Assembly (NCBI RefSeq): GCF_041270065.1
Contig: NZ_CP065958.1
Span: forward strand, 2,170,001 to 2,234,000
DNA length: 64,000 nucleotides
Source of the DNA: Streptomyces fradiae
GTDB taxonomy: Bacteria > Actinomycetota > Actinomycetes > Streptomycetales > Streptomycetaceae
Reading direction: 5' to 3'
The notes beneath the pieces were generated by a model. That model saw only the letters and a program-made list of their open reading frames with translations, searched no databases and was not told where the DNA came from. Shown one piece after another: positions 45,628 through 54,860 of this stretch (positions within the stretch are counted from its first letter, which is position 1; each line of letters starts with the position of its first letter). Both the position numbers and the translations under genes were made by a program.

Positions 45628-46914
45628 TCACTTCGCCGGCGCGGCGCGCCAGGGGCGGCACATCAGGAGGAAGCAGCCGAGCGCGGCGACGGCGCAGCTC
45701 ACCTGGACGACGGCCATCGGCACGGCGGTGGTCTCGCCGGCGATGCCGACGAGCGGGGAGGCGACGGCGCCGATGAGGAAGGAGGAGGTGCCGAGCAGCG
45801 CGGAGGCGGAGCCGGCGGCGTGCGGGGTGCGCATGAGGGCCTGGGCGTTGGTGTTGGGCATGGCCAGGCCCATCGCCGACATGAGGACGAAGAGCCCGGC
45901 GGCGACCGGCACCAGGCCGGGGTCGCCGAAGACGCCGCTGGTCATCACGAGCAGCGCGGTCGCGGCGACGAGGATGATGCCGAGGCCCCAGCCGAGCGCC
46001 TTGTCGAGGCTGACCCGGCCGACGAGCAGCTTGCCGTTGATCTGGCCGACGGCGACCAGGCCGACCGAGTTGAGCCCGAAGAGCAGGCTGAAGGTCTGCG
46101 GGGAGGCGCCGTAGATCTCCTGCACCACGAACGGCGACGCGCTGATGTAGGCGAAGAGCACGGCGAAGGCGAGGCCGCCGGCCAGCATGTAGCCGGTGAA
46201 GACCCGGTCGGCGAGCAGTCCGCGCATGGTGCGCAGGGCCTCGCCGACGCCGCCCGGGTGGCGCCGTTCGGGCGGCAGGGTCTCGTGCAGGAAGCGCCAC
46301 ACGACCAGGGTGAGGGCGAGGCCGATGACGGTGAGCACGTAGAAGACGCCGCGCCAGTCGGTGATCCGCAGGATCTGGCCGCCGATGAGCGGGGCGACGA
46401 TCGGGGCGACGCCGGAGATCAGCATGAGGGTGGAGAAGAAGCGGGCCATCTCGACGCCGTCGTACAGGTCGCGGACGACGGCACGGGCGATGACGATGCC
46501 GGCGGCACCGGCCAGGCCCTGGAGCAGCCGGAAGCCGATGAGGAGTTCGGCGGTGGGGGCGAGCGCGCAGACGGCGGTGGCGAGGACGTACACGATCATG
46601 CCGACGAGCAGCGGGCGCCGCCGGCCCCATTTGTCGCTCATGGGGCCGACGACGAGCTGGCCGAGCGCCATGCCGGCGAGGCAGGCGGTCAGGGTGAGCT
46701 GGACGGTGGCGGCCGGGGAGTGCAGGGACCTGGTGACCTCCGGCAGGGCCGGCAGGTACATGTCCATGGAGAGCGGCGGGAGGGCGGTGAGCCCGCCGAG
46801 GACGAGGGTGACGAGCAGCCCGGCCCGCCGGGCGGCGGTCGCGGCCGGCGCGTGCTGTACCGCGTGCGGTATGTGGTCCTCGGTCTGGGCGGGGGCCCGG
46901 CCGCTCTCCGGCAT
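45628..46914 (-). CDS. Bcr/CflA-family MFS efflux transporter
   Basis: A 428-residue, 12-helix major facilitator of the DHA1 Bcr/CflA type. The first helix motif LPPLSMDMYLPALPEV and motif A GPMSDKWGRRRPLLVG are clear. Such pumps export sulfonamides, bicyclomycin or amino-acid derivatives. It lies just upstream of the hemerythrin gene. No adjacent regulator is seen. Confidence 0.9.
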   Translation of the reverse strand: MPESGRAPAQTEDHIPHAVQHAPAATAARRAGLLVTLVLGGLTALPPLSMDMYLPALPEVTRSLHSPAATVQLTLTACLAGMALGQLVVGPMSDKWGRRRPLLVGMIVYVLATAVCALAPTAELLIGFRLLQGLAGAAGIVIARAVVRDLYDGVEMARFFSTLMLISGVAPIVAPLIGGQILRITDWRGVFYVLTVIGLALTLVVWRFLHETLPPERRHPGGVGEALRTMRGLLADRVFTGYMLAGGLAFAVLFAYISASPFVVQEIYGASPQTFSLLFGLNSVGLVAVGQINGKLLVGRVSLDKALGWGLGIILVAATALLVMTSGVFGDPGLVPVAAGLFVLMSAMGLAMPNTNAQALMRTPHAAGSASALLGTSSFLIGAVASPLVGIAGETTAVPMAVVQVSCAVAALGCFLLMCRPWRAAPAK

Positions 46915-46956
46915 CGACTGCTCCGTTTCGTTGAAACCTGTCCCAGGTTACGCGGG

Positions 46957-48621
46957 TCAGGCGGGCGTGAGACCGGGCCTTCCGGCCTCCGTGACGAAGG
47001 AGGCGGCGGTGGCGAGCGGGGCGCCCGGGGTGGTGACGGCGGAGACGGTGCGAAAGTCGGCGCGGGCGCTGTCGAGGCCGAGCGTGACCTTCACGTAGCC
47101 GCGGCGCCCGTTGTAGAACTTCATGTGCGGGTTGGCCTGCATGAGGGTGGCGTGGTTGGCCGGCTTGTCGGCGCCGTTGCGGCCGCTGGAGATGGACGTG
47201 GTGACGATCTCGGTGCCGACGGTGCGCGAGCCCGGGTCGCGGTGGTCGGCCTTGATGTCCATGGCGAAGGCGACGTGCACGTCGCCGGTGAGGACGAGCA
47301 GGTTGTCGACGCCGGCCGCGGCCGCGCCGGCGAGGACCCGCTGCCGGGAGGCCCGGTAGCCGTCCCAGGCGTCCATGGAGAGCTTGTACGCGGGGGTGGT
47401 CAGATTGCGCCGCTCGGCGAACATGACCTGCTGCGGGAGCACGTTCCACCGTGCGTGCGAGCCGCGCCAGCCGTCGATCAGCCAGCGCTCCTGGGTGGCG
47501 CCGGTGAGGGTGCGGGCCGGGTCGTCGACGAGCGGGCCGGGCAGCTGCCAGCCGTCGCCGTACGCCTGGTCGGAGCGGTACTGGCGGGTGTCGAGGACGT
47601 CGAACTGGGCGAGCCGGCCGAACCGCAGGCGCCGGTAGAGCCGCATGTCGGGGCCGGTGGGCCGCTGCGGGGTGCGCAGCGGCTGGTTCTCCCAGTACGC
47701 GCGGTAGGCGGCGGCGCGGCGGATCAGGAACTCCTCCGGCGGCACCCCGTTCTGCGGGATGTCGTCGGCGTAGTTGTCCTCGGTCTCGTGGTCGTCCCAG
47801 GTGACGACGAAGGGGTGGGCGGCGTGCGCGGCCTGCAGGTCGGCGTCCGCCTTGTAGAGGGCGTAGCGCAGCCGGTAGTCCTCCAGGGTGACGGTCTCGT
47901 GGTTGAAGACGTCGGGGAGGGTGCCGACGGGATAGCCGCGGTCGGCCGCGGTGGAGGGGACGGGGTACTCGTAGATGTAGTCGCCGAGGTGGAAGACGAC
48001 GTCGACGTCCTCCCGCGCGAGGTGCCGGTGGGCGGTGAAGTAGCCGTCCGGGTAGGCCTGGCAGGAGACGGCGGCCAGGCTGAGGTGGGTGTTGTGGGCG
48101 CCGGGCGGGGGTGCGGTGCGGGTGCGGCCGACGGGGCTGGTCCAGTCGCCGGCGCGGAAGCGGTAGAAGTACGGGCGGCCGGGGGCGAGGGCGCCGACCT
48201 CGACGTGCACGGTGTGGGCGTACTCGGGGTGGGCGATCACGGAGCCGCGCCGGACGCCGCGGGTGAAGCGCTCGTCGTGGGCGAGTTCCCAGGTGACGGC
48301 GGCCCGGGTGCCAGTGGGCAGGCCGCCGCCGGTCTCGTACGGGCGGGGGGCGAGGCGGGTCCACAGGAGGACGGAGTCCGGCAGGGGGTCGCCGGACGCC
48401 ACGCCGAGGGTGAACGGGTTCTCGGTGATGCGGCGGGCGTCGAGTTCGGCGGCCGCGGCCGTGCCGGTGGCCGGGAGGTTCACGGAGAAGGCGAGCGCGG
48501 CGGCGGCGCCGGTCGTGGTGAGGAAGCGGCGCCGGCCGAGGTGCGGGCGCCCGGCGAGGTGCCGGCTGAAGTGGCGGGCGGCGGCGCGGAGTTCGTCGAC
48601 ATACGTGGGTGCGGCGGTCAT
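46957..48621 (-). CDS. PhoD-type alkaline phosphatase/phosphodiesterase
   Basis: A 554-residue secreted enzyme with a Tat signal ([20 protein letters not shown], about 27-47). The N-terminal PhoD_N domain has [23 protein letters not shown]. The metallophosphatase core has [21 protein letters not shown] and [14 protein letters not shown] for metal ligands. It releases phosphate from esters outside the cell. No clear PHO box is seen upstream. Confidence 0.92.
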   Translation of the reverse strand: MTAAPTYVDELRAAARHFSRHLAGRPHLGRRRFLTTTGAAAALAFSVNLPATGTAAAAELDARRITENPFTLGVASGDPLPDSVLLWTRLAPRPYETGGGLPTGTRAAVTWELAHDERFTRGVRRGSVIAHPEYAHTVHVEVGALAPGRPYFYRFRAGDWTSPVGRTRTAPPPGAHNTHLSLAAVSCQAYPDGYFTAHRHLAREDVDVVFHLGDYIYEYPVPSTAADRGYPVGTLPDVFNHETVTLEDYRLRYALYKADADLQAAHAAHPFVVTWDDHETEDNYADDIPQNGVPPEEFLIRRAAAYRAYWENQPLRTPQRPTGPDMRLYRRLRFGRLAQFDVLDTRQYRSDQAYGDGWQLPGPLVDDPARTLTGATQERWLIDGWRGSHARWNVLPQQVMFAERRNLTTPAYKLSMDAWDGYRASRQRVLAGAAAAGVDNLLVLTGDVHVAFAMDIKADHRDPGSRTVGTEIVTTSISSGRNGADKPANHATLMQANPHMKFYNGRRGYVKVTLGLDSARADFRTVSAVTTPGAPLATAASFVTEAGRPGLTPA

Positions 48622-48754
48622 GGTCCCCTCCCCTGACGGATGTGGTGCTTCCGATTGCAGGGGGACGGAACGACCTCACGTTGTCGGGTACAGAACATCC
48701 ACGTGTCGGACGAATGAGTTCACGGAGCACCGGTCTGCCGTACGCTGCGCGCTC

Positions 48755-49540
48755 ATGAGCACAGCAGGCAGCCCCATGAACACGGCAGGTGGCGCGGGCG
48801 TCGCGGTGGTGACGGGCGCGGGTTCGGGCATCGGACGGAGCGTGGCGCGGGCGCTCGCGGCGGCCGGCTGGTCGGTGGCGCTCGCGGGCCGCCGGGCGGA
48901 GCCGCTGGCGGAGACGGCGGCGGCCTTCCCGTCCCCCGGCGAGGCGCTGTGCGTGCCCACGGACGTGACGGACCCCCGGCAGGTGACGGCCCTCTTCGAG
49001 GCGGCCCGCGACCGGTTCGGCCGGGTCGACCTGCTCTTCAACAACGCGGGTACGTTCGCGGGCGGCGGCGTCCCGGTCGAGGACCTGGACCCGGAGACCT
49101 GGCGCTCGGTCGTTGACGTCAACCTGACGGGCGCTTTCCTGTGCGCGCAGGCCGCGTTCCGGACGATGAAGGAGCAGTCGCCGCAGGGCGGCCGCATCAT
49201 CAACAACGGCTCCATCTCGGCGCACGTGCCGCGCCCGCACTCGATCGCGTACACGGCGACGAAGCACGCGATGACGGGCCTGACGAAGTCGCTGTCGCTC
49301 GACGGGCGTCCGTACCGGATCGCCTGCGGTCAGCTCGACATCGGCAACGCGGCCACGGAGATGACGGCGCGGATGCAGACCGGGATCCTGCAGGCCAACG
49401 GCGAGGTGGCGGTGGAGCCGGTGATGGACGCGGCGGACGTGGCGGCGACGGTGGTGCACATGGCGGGGCTGCCGCTGGAGGCGAACGTGCAGTTCGCGAC
49501 GGTGATGGCGACGGCGATGCCGTACATCGGGCGGGGCTGA
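48755..49540 (+). CDS. Short-chain dehydrogenase/reductase
   Basis: A 261-residue classical SDR. The coenzyme motif TGAGSGIG is at about residue 20-27, NNAG at about 95, the catalytic Ser in NGSISAHVP and Tyr-x3-Lys in YTATKHAM. The substrate is not evident. TACGCT lies 8 bases before the ATG and there is no ribosome site, so the start is probably leaderless; an in-frame ATG at 48776 is an alternative. Confidence 0.9.
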   Translation: MSTAGSPMNTAGGAGVAVVTGAGSGIGRSVARALAAAGWSVALAGRRAEPLAETAAAFPSPGEALCVPTDVTDPRQVTALFEAARDRFGRVDLLFNNAGTFAGGGVPVEDLDPETWRSVVDVNLTGAFLCAQAAFRTMKEQSPQGGRIINNGSISAHVPRPHSIAYTATKHAMTGLTKSLSLDGRPYRIACGQLDIGNAATEMTARMQTGILQANGEVAVEPVMDAADVAATVVHMAGLPLEANVQFATVMATAMPYIGRG

Positions 49541-49576
49541 GGGCGGGGCTGAGGGCCCCGCCCGACGGTATGTGGA

Positions 49577-49906
49577 TCAGGGGGTGGCCTGGCCGGTCTC
49601 GAAGCGGGCGACCTTGTCGCCCTCGACGGTGAAGCGCCAGGCGGTGCGCATCGAACCCCAGGTGTCGTTGGTGTAGGTGGCGACGAGGGTGCGGCCGCCG
49701 TCGGTCTCGTCCTCGACCTCCATGCGCCCGTTCGAGGAGAACACCTCCCGCTCGGTCCAGACGCGGAGGTTCCGCTCCGTACCGTCGTCGGACATGGTCG
49801 CGTCGGGGGTGAGGAGGCCGAAGAAGGCGTCCTTGTCATTGGCGTTGAGGGCGGTCACGAAGGCGCGCACGACGGGGTCGGCGAGCTGCTCCACGGGAAT
49901 CGTCAT
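49577..49906 (-). CDS. SnoaL/NTF2-like small protein
   Basis: A 109-residue protein with an NTF2-like fold: an opening helix VRAFVTALNANDKDAFFGLLTPDATMSDDG and strands such as RTLVATYTNDTWGSMRTAWRF, as in polyketide cyclase-like or ketosteroid isomerase-like domains. The function is unknown. ATG 49906 is chosen; ATG 49921 would add five residues. It is convergent with the SDR gene, 36 bp away. Confidence 0.82.
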   Translation of the reverse strand: MTIPVEQLADPVVRAFVTALNANDKDAFFGLLTPDATMSDDGTERNLRVWTEREVFSSNGRMEVEDETDGGRTLVATYTNDTWGSMRTAWRFTVEGDKVARFETGQATP

Positions 49907-49969
49907 GTCCCAGCGGTACACCGGCAGGGCGACGCCGGGGCGCCGTCGCGGCGGAACCGGGCCGGGGGT

Positions 49970-50956
49970 TCAGCCCTCCGGCGGCAGGACGCGTTCGAGT
50001 ACGCCTTCGAGGACGAGGTCGCCGGTGATGCCGGGGAGCAGCCGGCGGGCCTGCCAGGTGCGGGGGCGGGGCACGTCGTCGAGTACGAGGAGCCGGGCGC
50101 CGTCCCGGAGCGGAACATCCGCCAGCCGGTCCCGGTTCCTGACCCGTGCCCCGTCGGCGCCGGAGAAGGTGAAAGCCTCGGTGAAGGGCGCGGCCCCGTC
50201 CCGGTCCCGGCAGCAGGCGACGGCGGTACGGGACGGGGCCCGGCCGGGCAGGTGCCCGCCGCCGATCAGGGCGTGGGCGAGCAGAGTGTGCAGCTGGAAG
50301 TTGTCGCCGAGCCCGGAGGCGCGCAGCGCGAACCGGGCGCCGGTGGGGCGGTGGACGGCGAGGACCGGCTCGTCGTCGAGGACGGCGAAGGCGTGGGCGA
50401 GCCGCCGGAACCGGCCGCCGAACCCGGCCACGGCGGCGAGGTGCGCGTCCCGGTCGGCGCCCAGGGCGCGGCGCACGGCGGCGTGCCGGAGCAGGGTGAG
50501 GGTCGCCGCCTCGAAGGACGGGAGGGCACGCCAGGCGACGATCGGCCCGTAGCCGTACGTGTCGTAGTCCGCGTTGCGGAGCCCCTCTCCGTCCGGCCCG
50601 GGCAGGGCGCCCCGCCCGTCGGCGATCCAGCGCTCGGCGAGCGTCCCGGCCGTCTCGAAGCCCTGCCGGGCCCGTTCGAGCACGGGCGCCGCGCAGGCGG
50701 CGGGCTCGGCGCCGCGCTCCACGCAGGTGGCGACCATCACGGCGACGGTGCTGTCGGGCCCCTGCCCGAGCCGGGGCAGCAGGGCGGCGAGCCGCGGACC
50801 GCAGTCGCGGAGGACGGCGTCCGGCGCGTCACGGAAGGCGGCGAGCAGGGCGTCGAAGGCGGCGGGCACCTCCTGGGAGCCGGCCCGGACGGCCGCCTCG
50901 AACGTGCGCACCGCGCCCGCGAACCGCCCGTCGCTCCCCTTGCCCCCGAACCTCAT
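49970..50956 (-). CDS. Conserved hypothetical protein of unknown function
   Basis: A 328-residue soluble protein rich in Ala, Arg and Gly. The N-terminal half is helical, repeat-like (AFDALLAAFRDAPDAVLRDCGPRLAALLPRLG), and the second half looks alpha/beta (PVLAVHRPTGARFALRASGLGDNFQLHTLLAHALIGGGHLPG). I recognise no catalytic motif. It is divergent from the MazG-like gene with a 40-bp shared gap. Confidence 0.75.
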   Translation of the reverse strand: MRFGGKGSDGRFAGAVRTFEAAVRAGSQEVPAAFDALLAAFRDAPDAVLRDCGPRLAALLPRLGQGPDSTVAVMVATCVERGAEPAACAAPVLERARQGFETAGTLAERWIADGRGALPGPDGEGLRNADYDTYGYGPIVAWRALPSFEAATLTLLRHAAVRRALGADRDAHLAAVAGFGGRFRRLAHAFAVLDDEPVLAVHRPTGARFALRASGLGDNFQLHTLLAHALIGGGHLPGRAPSRTAVACCRDRDGAAPFTEAFTFSGADGARVRNRDRLADVPLRDGARLLVLDDVPRPRTWQARRLLPGITGDLVLEGVLERVLPPEG

Positions 50957-50996
50957 CCGCGCACCCTACCGGGGGCGGACCTGACAGGCTGCCGCC

Positions 50997-51350
50997 ATGA
51001 CCGAAGACGCCTGGACCGCCATCGCCCGCCTCCACACCTGGCTCACGACCCATCAGAACCTGCCGCGCGGCGAGGAGGTGCTGCTGCGCGTCCTCAAACT
51101 CTCCGAGGAGGTCGGCGAGACGGCCCAGGCGGTCATCGGGGCCACGGGCCAGAACCCCCGCAAGGGCACGACCCACACCTGGCAGGACGTCGAGGCCGAA
51201 CTGTGCGACGTCATCATCACGGCGATGGTGGCCCTGCGGACCCTGACCCCGGAGGCGCGGGAGGTGTTCGAGGGCCATGTGGAACGGGTGGCGGGCCGGG
51301 CGCTGGGTCCGGGACCGGCACTGGGACCGGAAGCACCAATTCATGAGTAA
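50997..51350 (+). CDS. MazG-like nucleotide pyrophosphohydrolase
   Basis: A 117-residue protein with the MazG/dUTPase-2 helical fold: LKLSEEVGETAQAVIG holds the first E-E-x-x-E metal motif, and VEAELCDVIITAMVAL the E-x-x-D pair. It would hydrolyse NTPs or dNTPs to monophosphates. CAGGCT lies 6 bases before the ATG, so the message may be leaderless. Confidence 0.87.
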   Translation: MTEDAWTAIARLHTWLTTHQNLPRGEEVLLRVLKLSEEVGETAQAVIGATGQNPRKGTTHTWQDVEAELCDVIITAMVALRTLTPEAREVFEGHVERVAGRALGPGPALGPEAPIHE

Positions 51351-51423
51351 ACGGTGAAGAGTGTGTGCTCCATGTGTATGTTGAGCGGCGCTCGATCCTC
51401 CGCTCGACCCACGGAGCCCCGCC

Positions 51424-52257
51424 ATGACGCAACCGCCGCCGCCGAACCCGTACGCGTACCCGTACGCGCCCCCGCCCCCGCCCGCGCGGCGCTGGTGGCA
51501 GCATCCGGCGGTGGTCATCACGGCGCTCGTGGTCTTCCCGCCCGGCGGCATCGCGCTTGCCTGGCTGAGCCGTTGGGCCCAGGGACCGAAGATCGTCGCC
51601 ACGGTCCTCGCCGGCCTGTGGTTCCTCGCGCCGTTCCTCGGCGACCCGCCGAAGGACGACGCGAAGCCGAAGGCAGCGGGGGCGGCGGCTTCGGCCACGC
51701 CGACCCCTACGCCCACCCCGACCCCCACGCCCACGGTTTCGGCGACGCCGAGCCCGACGCCGAGCGCGCACCCGGCGATGCCGCGGGTCACCGCCCGTAC
51801 CTTCGCTGAGGCCTCCGCGGTCCTGGCCCCGCTGGCCCTGGCCTCGGTCGAACCGGCGAGCGCCTACACGGACGTCACCCTCCCGGCCACGACCGACGAC
51901 TGGACCGTCTGCTTCCAGTCCCCGGCCCCGGGCGAGCTCATCGACTCCCCGACGACGACCACGGCCCGGCTGTCCCTGACCGCCCCGGCCACCCCCTGCC
52001 CGAAGTCCGAGAACACCCGCCTCCACCCGGCCCCGAAGCCCAAGCCCAAGCCCACCCCGACGCCCACGCCCGAGCCCGAGCCCACGTATGACAACGACGC
52101 CACGACGGGCGGCTCCTCCGGCGGATCCGACGACAACGTCTACTACGCGAACTGCACCGCCGCCCGAGACGCCGGCGCCGCCCCCATCCGCCGCGGCGAA
52201 CCCGGCTACCGCCCGGCCCTCGACCGGGACAACGACGGCATCGCCTGCGACAGTTGA
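51424..52257 (+). CDS. Excalibur calcium-binding-domain membrane protein
   Basis: A 277-residue protein. A Pro/Tyr-rich N-terminus is followed by two hydrophobic segments (about 29-47 and 52-72), a Thr-Pro repeat linker (about 91-107) and a Ser/Thr/Pro/Lys outer region. The C-terminal 38 residues are an Excalibur domain with NCTAARDAGAAPIRRGEPGY and the Ca-binding-like DRDNDGIAC. Such domains occur on cell-surface proteins and nucleases. The decayed gene at 52253 overlaps its stop. Confidence 0.85.
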   Translation: MTQPPPPNPYAYPYAPPPPPARRWWQHPAVVITALVVFPPGGIALAWLSRWAQGPKIVATVLAGLWFLAPFLGDPPKDDAKPKAAGAAASATPTPTPTPTPTPTVSATPSPTPSAHPAMPRVTARTFAEASAVLAPLALASVEPASAYTDVTLPATTDDWTVCFQSPAPGELIDSPTTTTARLSLTAPATPCPKSENTRLHPAPKPKPKPTPTPTPEPEPTYDNDATTGGSSGGSDDNVYYANCTAARDAGAAPIRRGEPGYRPALDRDNDGIACDS

Positions 52258-52565
52258 CAATCCGTACCCGCACCGCGCCGCGCGGGCGCTGGACGCCGCC
52301 GCGTCCGACGGCGCCTCGCGCGTCGACGAGGGCATGGCGAACCTCGCGCAGGGCCTGCACAAGTCCTTCGGGGCCAAGGGTGACCGCCCCTACGCCCTCG
52401 CCCTCACCTGCCAGGCACCCACCCACCTCACCGTCACCCTGACCCTCGCCCGGGCACGGGGGCGGCGCCGCGGCCGGTCTCGTCCTGTGGCGGCTCAGCA
52501 CGGTCTCCCCCGACGACCTGGCCGGGGACGGGTGCGAGGACGACATCAAGGGCTGCGAGAGCTGA
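52253..52565 (+). pseudogene. Remnant of a secreted/hypothetical gene, split between frames
   Basis: Directly after the Excalibur stop, one frame reads gene-like sequence (ALDAAASDGASRVDEGMANL, then KGDRPYALALTCQAPTHLTV) and then degenerates into Arg-rich sequence near 52455. Another frame from 52479 reads LVLWRLSTVSPDDLAG, then GCEDDIKGCES and a stop at 52565. The two pieces look like the front and back of one protein with the middle deleted and the frame shifted. No start codon with ribosome site is seen. I do not recognise the family. Confidence 0.5.
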
Positions 52566-52601
52566 GGATCGGCCCGGACGAGGACGTCGTCGCTCCTGAG
52601 A

Positions 52602-52955
52602 TCAGACGGTCCCTTCGATGCGTTCGAAGATGTCCGCGTCCGTCTCCCGCTGCCATACCGGCAGGTCGGACCAGTCGGCAACATACCCGGGCTTGGGGTC
52701 TTCGAAGTGCCTGAACATCTGGGCGGTCCAACAGATCGCGACGAATCGGCCCTTCTGCTCGCGGGTGAGCCGGGCCGCATGTCCGCCGCTGACCTCGATG
52801 AAGTCGTGCACCTGCCCGTACACGGCGGTGGCGGCTTCGCGCTCCCACGCGGGCGTCTCGTCCCACGGCGTAACGTAGCCAGGCTTGGGCTCGCCGGGGT
52901 AGTGCTTGTTCACACCGTCGATCCACGCCTCGCGGAAGATCCGGCCGTCATTCAT
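52602..52955 (-). CDS. Hypothetical protein with an internal duplication
   Basis: A 117-residue soluble protein. Residues 22-48 (EPKPGYVTPWDETPAWERE) and 86-112 (DPKPGYVADWSDLPVWQRE) are clear repeats of one unit of about 27 residues with conserved Pro-Gly-Tyr and Trp residues. Between them is a helix with a single Cys. A GAGGG site precedes the ATG at 52955. It lies 16 bp downstream of the XRE regulator gene on the same strand, so the two are probably one operon. The function is unknown. Confidence 0.78.
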   Translation of the reverse strand: MNDGRIFREAWIDGVNKHYPGEPKPGYVTPWDETPAWEREAATAVYGQVHDFIEVSGGHAARLTREQKGRFVAICWTAQMFRHFEDPKPGYVADWSDLPVWQRETDADIFERIEGTV

Positions 52956-52971
52956 GCGCGTGTCCCTCTCG

Positions 52972-54228
52972 TCATGCGGTGCGCGGAAGCGCCGCGATTC
53001 GGTGATCAAGAGTCGAGACTCGGTCATCGGACATGAGTGGGGCAAGACGCCCCCGAAGCCCGTCCAGCTTCTTGCCGATGAATCCCGAATTCGACCGGTC
53101 GGCCAGTCCGAGTGCTTGCTCCGCGTAGTGCACGACCTGGTCGATGTCCCGTCTGTGCGCCCCGAGCTCGGCGAGGTCGCTCAGGACGGCAGCGCGGCGA
53201 CGCAGGGACAGAGGCTGGGCAAGGGCTGCGGTGAGCGCTTCCTCGGCGAGATCAGGGCGGCCCAGTTGGAGGTAACAGGCCCCTCTCTCCTCTGCCATGC
53301 GGGAGCCGTCGAAGCGGAGCCAGCCGCCATTGTGGGAGTGAGCGCCGTCGAGGGCGTGCACTTTCTCTGCTTCGTCAAGAGCCCGATTGCACGCGTCGAG
53401 ATCGCCCACGGCCGCGTACGCCTGCGCCTGGACGGCCGCGACCCAGTGACGAGTGGAGAGAGTGTCGTCGCCCCTCCGGGCGATGCGGAAAGCCGCCGCG
53501 AGCAGGGGCTGGGCAGCGTGCGCGCGGCGCGCGTACAGCTCGACGTACGCGTGGCGGGTCATGGCGCAGGCCCACAGGTCGTGGTCGCCACCGGCGTAGG
53601 CCGCGTTGGCGGCCAGTGTGTAGCACTGCGCGGCATCGGTGTACCGGTTGGCGTCGAAGAACAGCTCACCGACGAGCTGGTAGACGTCGGCCGTCATCCG
53701 ACACAATCGGGACCGCTCCACAGCAGTACGGGTCTCGGTCAGCCCCTTCGCCATCACATCGAGCTGTGCGCGCACCGCAGGGAAGACGACCTGCTTGGAG
53801 TCTGATAGCGCGTAGACCTGCCAGAGGCTGCGGTGTAGGGCGTCCCCTGTCTCCAAGAGCGTCGATACTGCCCGCCCTCGGGCGGCCTCACCGTGATCGG
53901 GAAGAGTGACCAGCGCACCCGTAACGGCGAGCAGGCCCAGGACTTCGCGGCGCTTCATGTCGTCATCATCACCATGGAGGAGGGGTGGAGCAGCGGAGAG
54001 CCCGGCCGTCTCGGCCGGCTGTTCGTCGGAGAGAAGGGCTTCCAGCTCGGGGAGGGTCACTCCCAACAGCTCTGCGATCTTCGGCCGTTGGTGGGGACGC
54101 GGGGTGGCGCGACCACTTTCCCAACGGACCACGGTGGACGCGGCCACCGAGAGCGCTTCTGCGAATTCCTCCTGAGAGTAACCCCGGGCCGCGCGCCGTT
54201 CCGCAAAGTGCTTACGCCTCGACGTCAT
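52972..54228 (-). CDS. XRE-family regulator with TPR-like domain, divergent from graspetide genes
   Basis: A 418-residue regulator. The helix-turn-helix is at about residues 8-60 (RGYSQEEFAEALSVAASTVVRWESGR). A short segment at 91-110 (MKRREVLGLLAVTGALVTLP) has a twin Arg and hydrophobic run. Helical TPR-like repeats fill 120-400 (YTDAAQCYTLAANAAYAGGD, DLAEEALTAALAQPL). The protein is divergent from the graspetide operon across a 182-bp gap, the usual place for a cluster regulator. Its signal is unknown. Confidence 0.85.
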   Translation of the reverse strand: MTSRRKHFAERRAARGYSQEEFAEALSVAASTVVRWESGRATPRPHQRPKIAELLGVTLPELEALLSDEQPAETAGLSAAPPLLHGDDDDMKRREVLGLLAVTGALVTLPDHGEAARGRAVSTLLETGDALHRSLWQVYALSDSKQVVFPAVRAQLDVMAKGLTETRTAVERSRLCRMTADVYQLVGELFFDANRYTDAAQCYTLAANAAYAGGDHDLWACAMTRHAYVELYARRAHAAQPLLAAAFRIARRGDDTLSTRHWVAAVQAQAYAAVGDLDACNRALDEAEKVHALDGAHSHNGGWLRFDGSRMAEERGACYLQLGRPDLAEEALTAALAQPLSLRRRAAVLSDLAELGAHRRDIDQVVHYAEQALGLADRSNSGFIGKKLDGLRGRLAPLMSDDRVSTLDHRIAALPRTA

Positions 54229-54410
54229 AGGTCTCCCCTCACGAGAACCCTTTCACGCACTCATACCCGCCACGTGCCAACGCCTGGAAAACGCCTGGGT
54301 ATTGCGCGAGGTCCGCTCTGGGAGAAGGTAACGGATCGTCGTTCACTGGTCACACGCCGCTCGGAGGCCGAAGGACCCTCCGGGCGGCTCCCACTGAGAG
54401 GAGCGACCCC

Positions 54411-54578
54411 GTGACGACCTCCGGACTGCCCCGCAGGAACCCTGGCGCCAGTGGCCGTACGTACACACCGCCGGAGCCCCGGCCTGGTGCGCCGAGCCGG
54501 GCTCTGCGGGTACGGGCGGCCGGCGGCTGGGAGAGGTTCATGCGCCGCGTCGAGGCCCGGCAGGAGCCGGAGGAGTGA
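54411..54578 (+). CDS. Small basic protein, first gene of the graspetide operon
   Basis: A 55-residue protein from a GTG with a strong AGAGGAG site. It is Arg/Pro-rich (VTTSGLPRRNPGASGRTYTP) with a C-terminal amphipathic stretch (GGWERFMRRVEARQEPEE). Its TGA overlaps the GTG of the next gene. The function is unknown; the coupling suggests a role with the next gene or cluster. Confidence 0.65.
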   Translation: MTTSGLPRRNPGASGRTYTPPEPRPGAPSRALRVRAAGGWERFMRRVEARQEPEE

Positions 54579-54781
54579 ACCCGGTCGGTTCCGACGGCTA
54601 CGAGCATCACCCGCTCCTGGACACGCGTGTCCGTGACATCGCCTCGCGCGGGGAGGGTGTGCTCGTCGCCGTCACACACGAGCTCCACAACCACGGCACG
54701 GTCCGCATCGCGCACATCCGGCCCGCGTCCGGAGTCGAGTGGACGACCGCGGCCGACAACATCCAGGCCGCCCGCCCCTGA
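54575..54781 (+). CDS. Small hypothetical protein, second gene of the graspetide operon
   Basis: A 68-residue protein starting at a GTG overlapping the previous stop (GTGA). It has a compact beta-rich pattern (HPLLDTRVRDIASRGEGVLV, then GVEWTTAADNIQAARP) with His-rich centre (HELHNHGTVRIAHI). Similar small proteins accompany regulators in Streptomyces (recollection). The function is unknown. It is 79 bp before the precursor gene. Confidence 0.65.
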   Translation: MNPVGSDGYEHHPLLDTRVRDIASRGEGVLVAVTHELHNHGTVRIAHIRPASGVEWTTAADNIQAARP

Positions 54782-54860
54782 GCCGCGGCCCGCAGATCGC
54801 CGTCCGCGCCCCCTGGCGCAGACGGATTCCCGCACCACACCCTTCAACACAAGGAGTCTC

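Noticed and set aside
48717..48732. PHO-box-like GTTCACG upstream of the PhoD-type gene
   Set aside because: Only one imperfect GTTCACC unit; the second 11-bp repeat is not there and the orientation is unclear.
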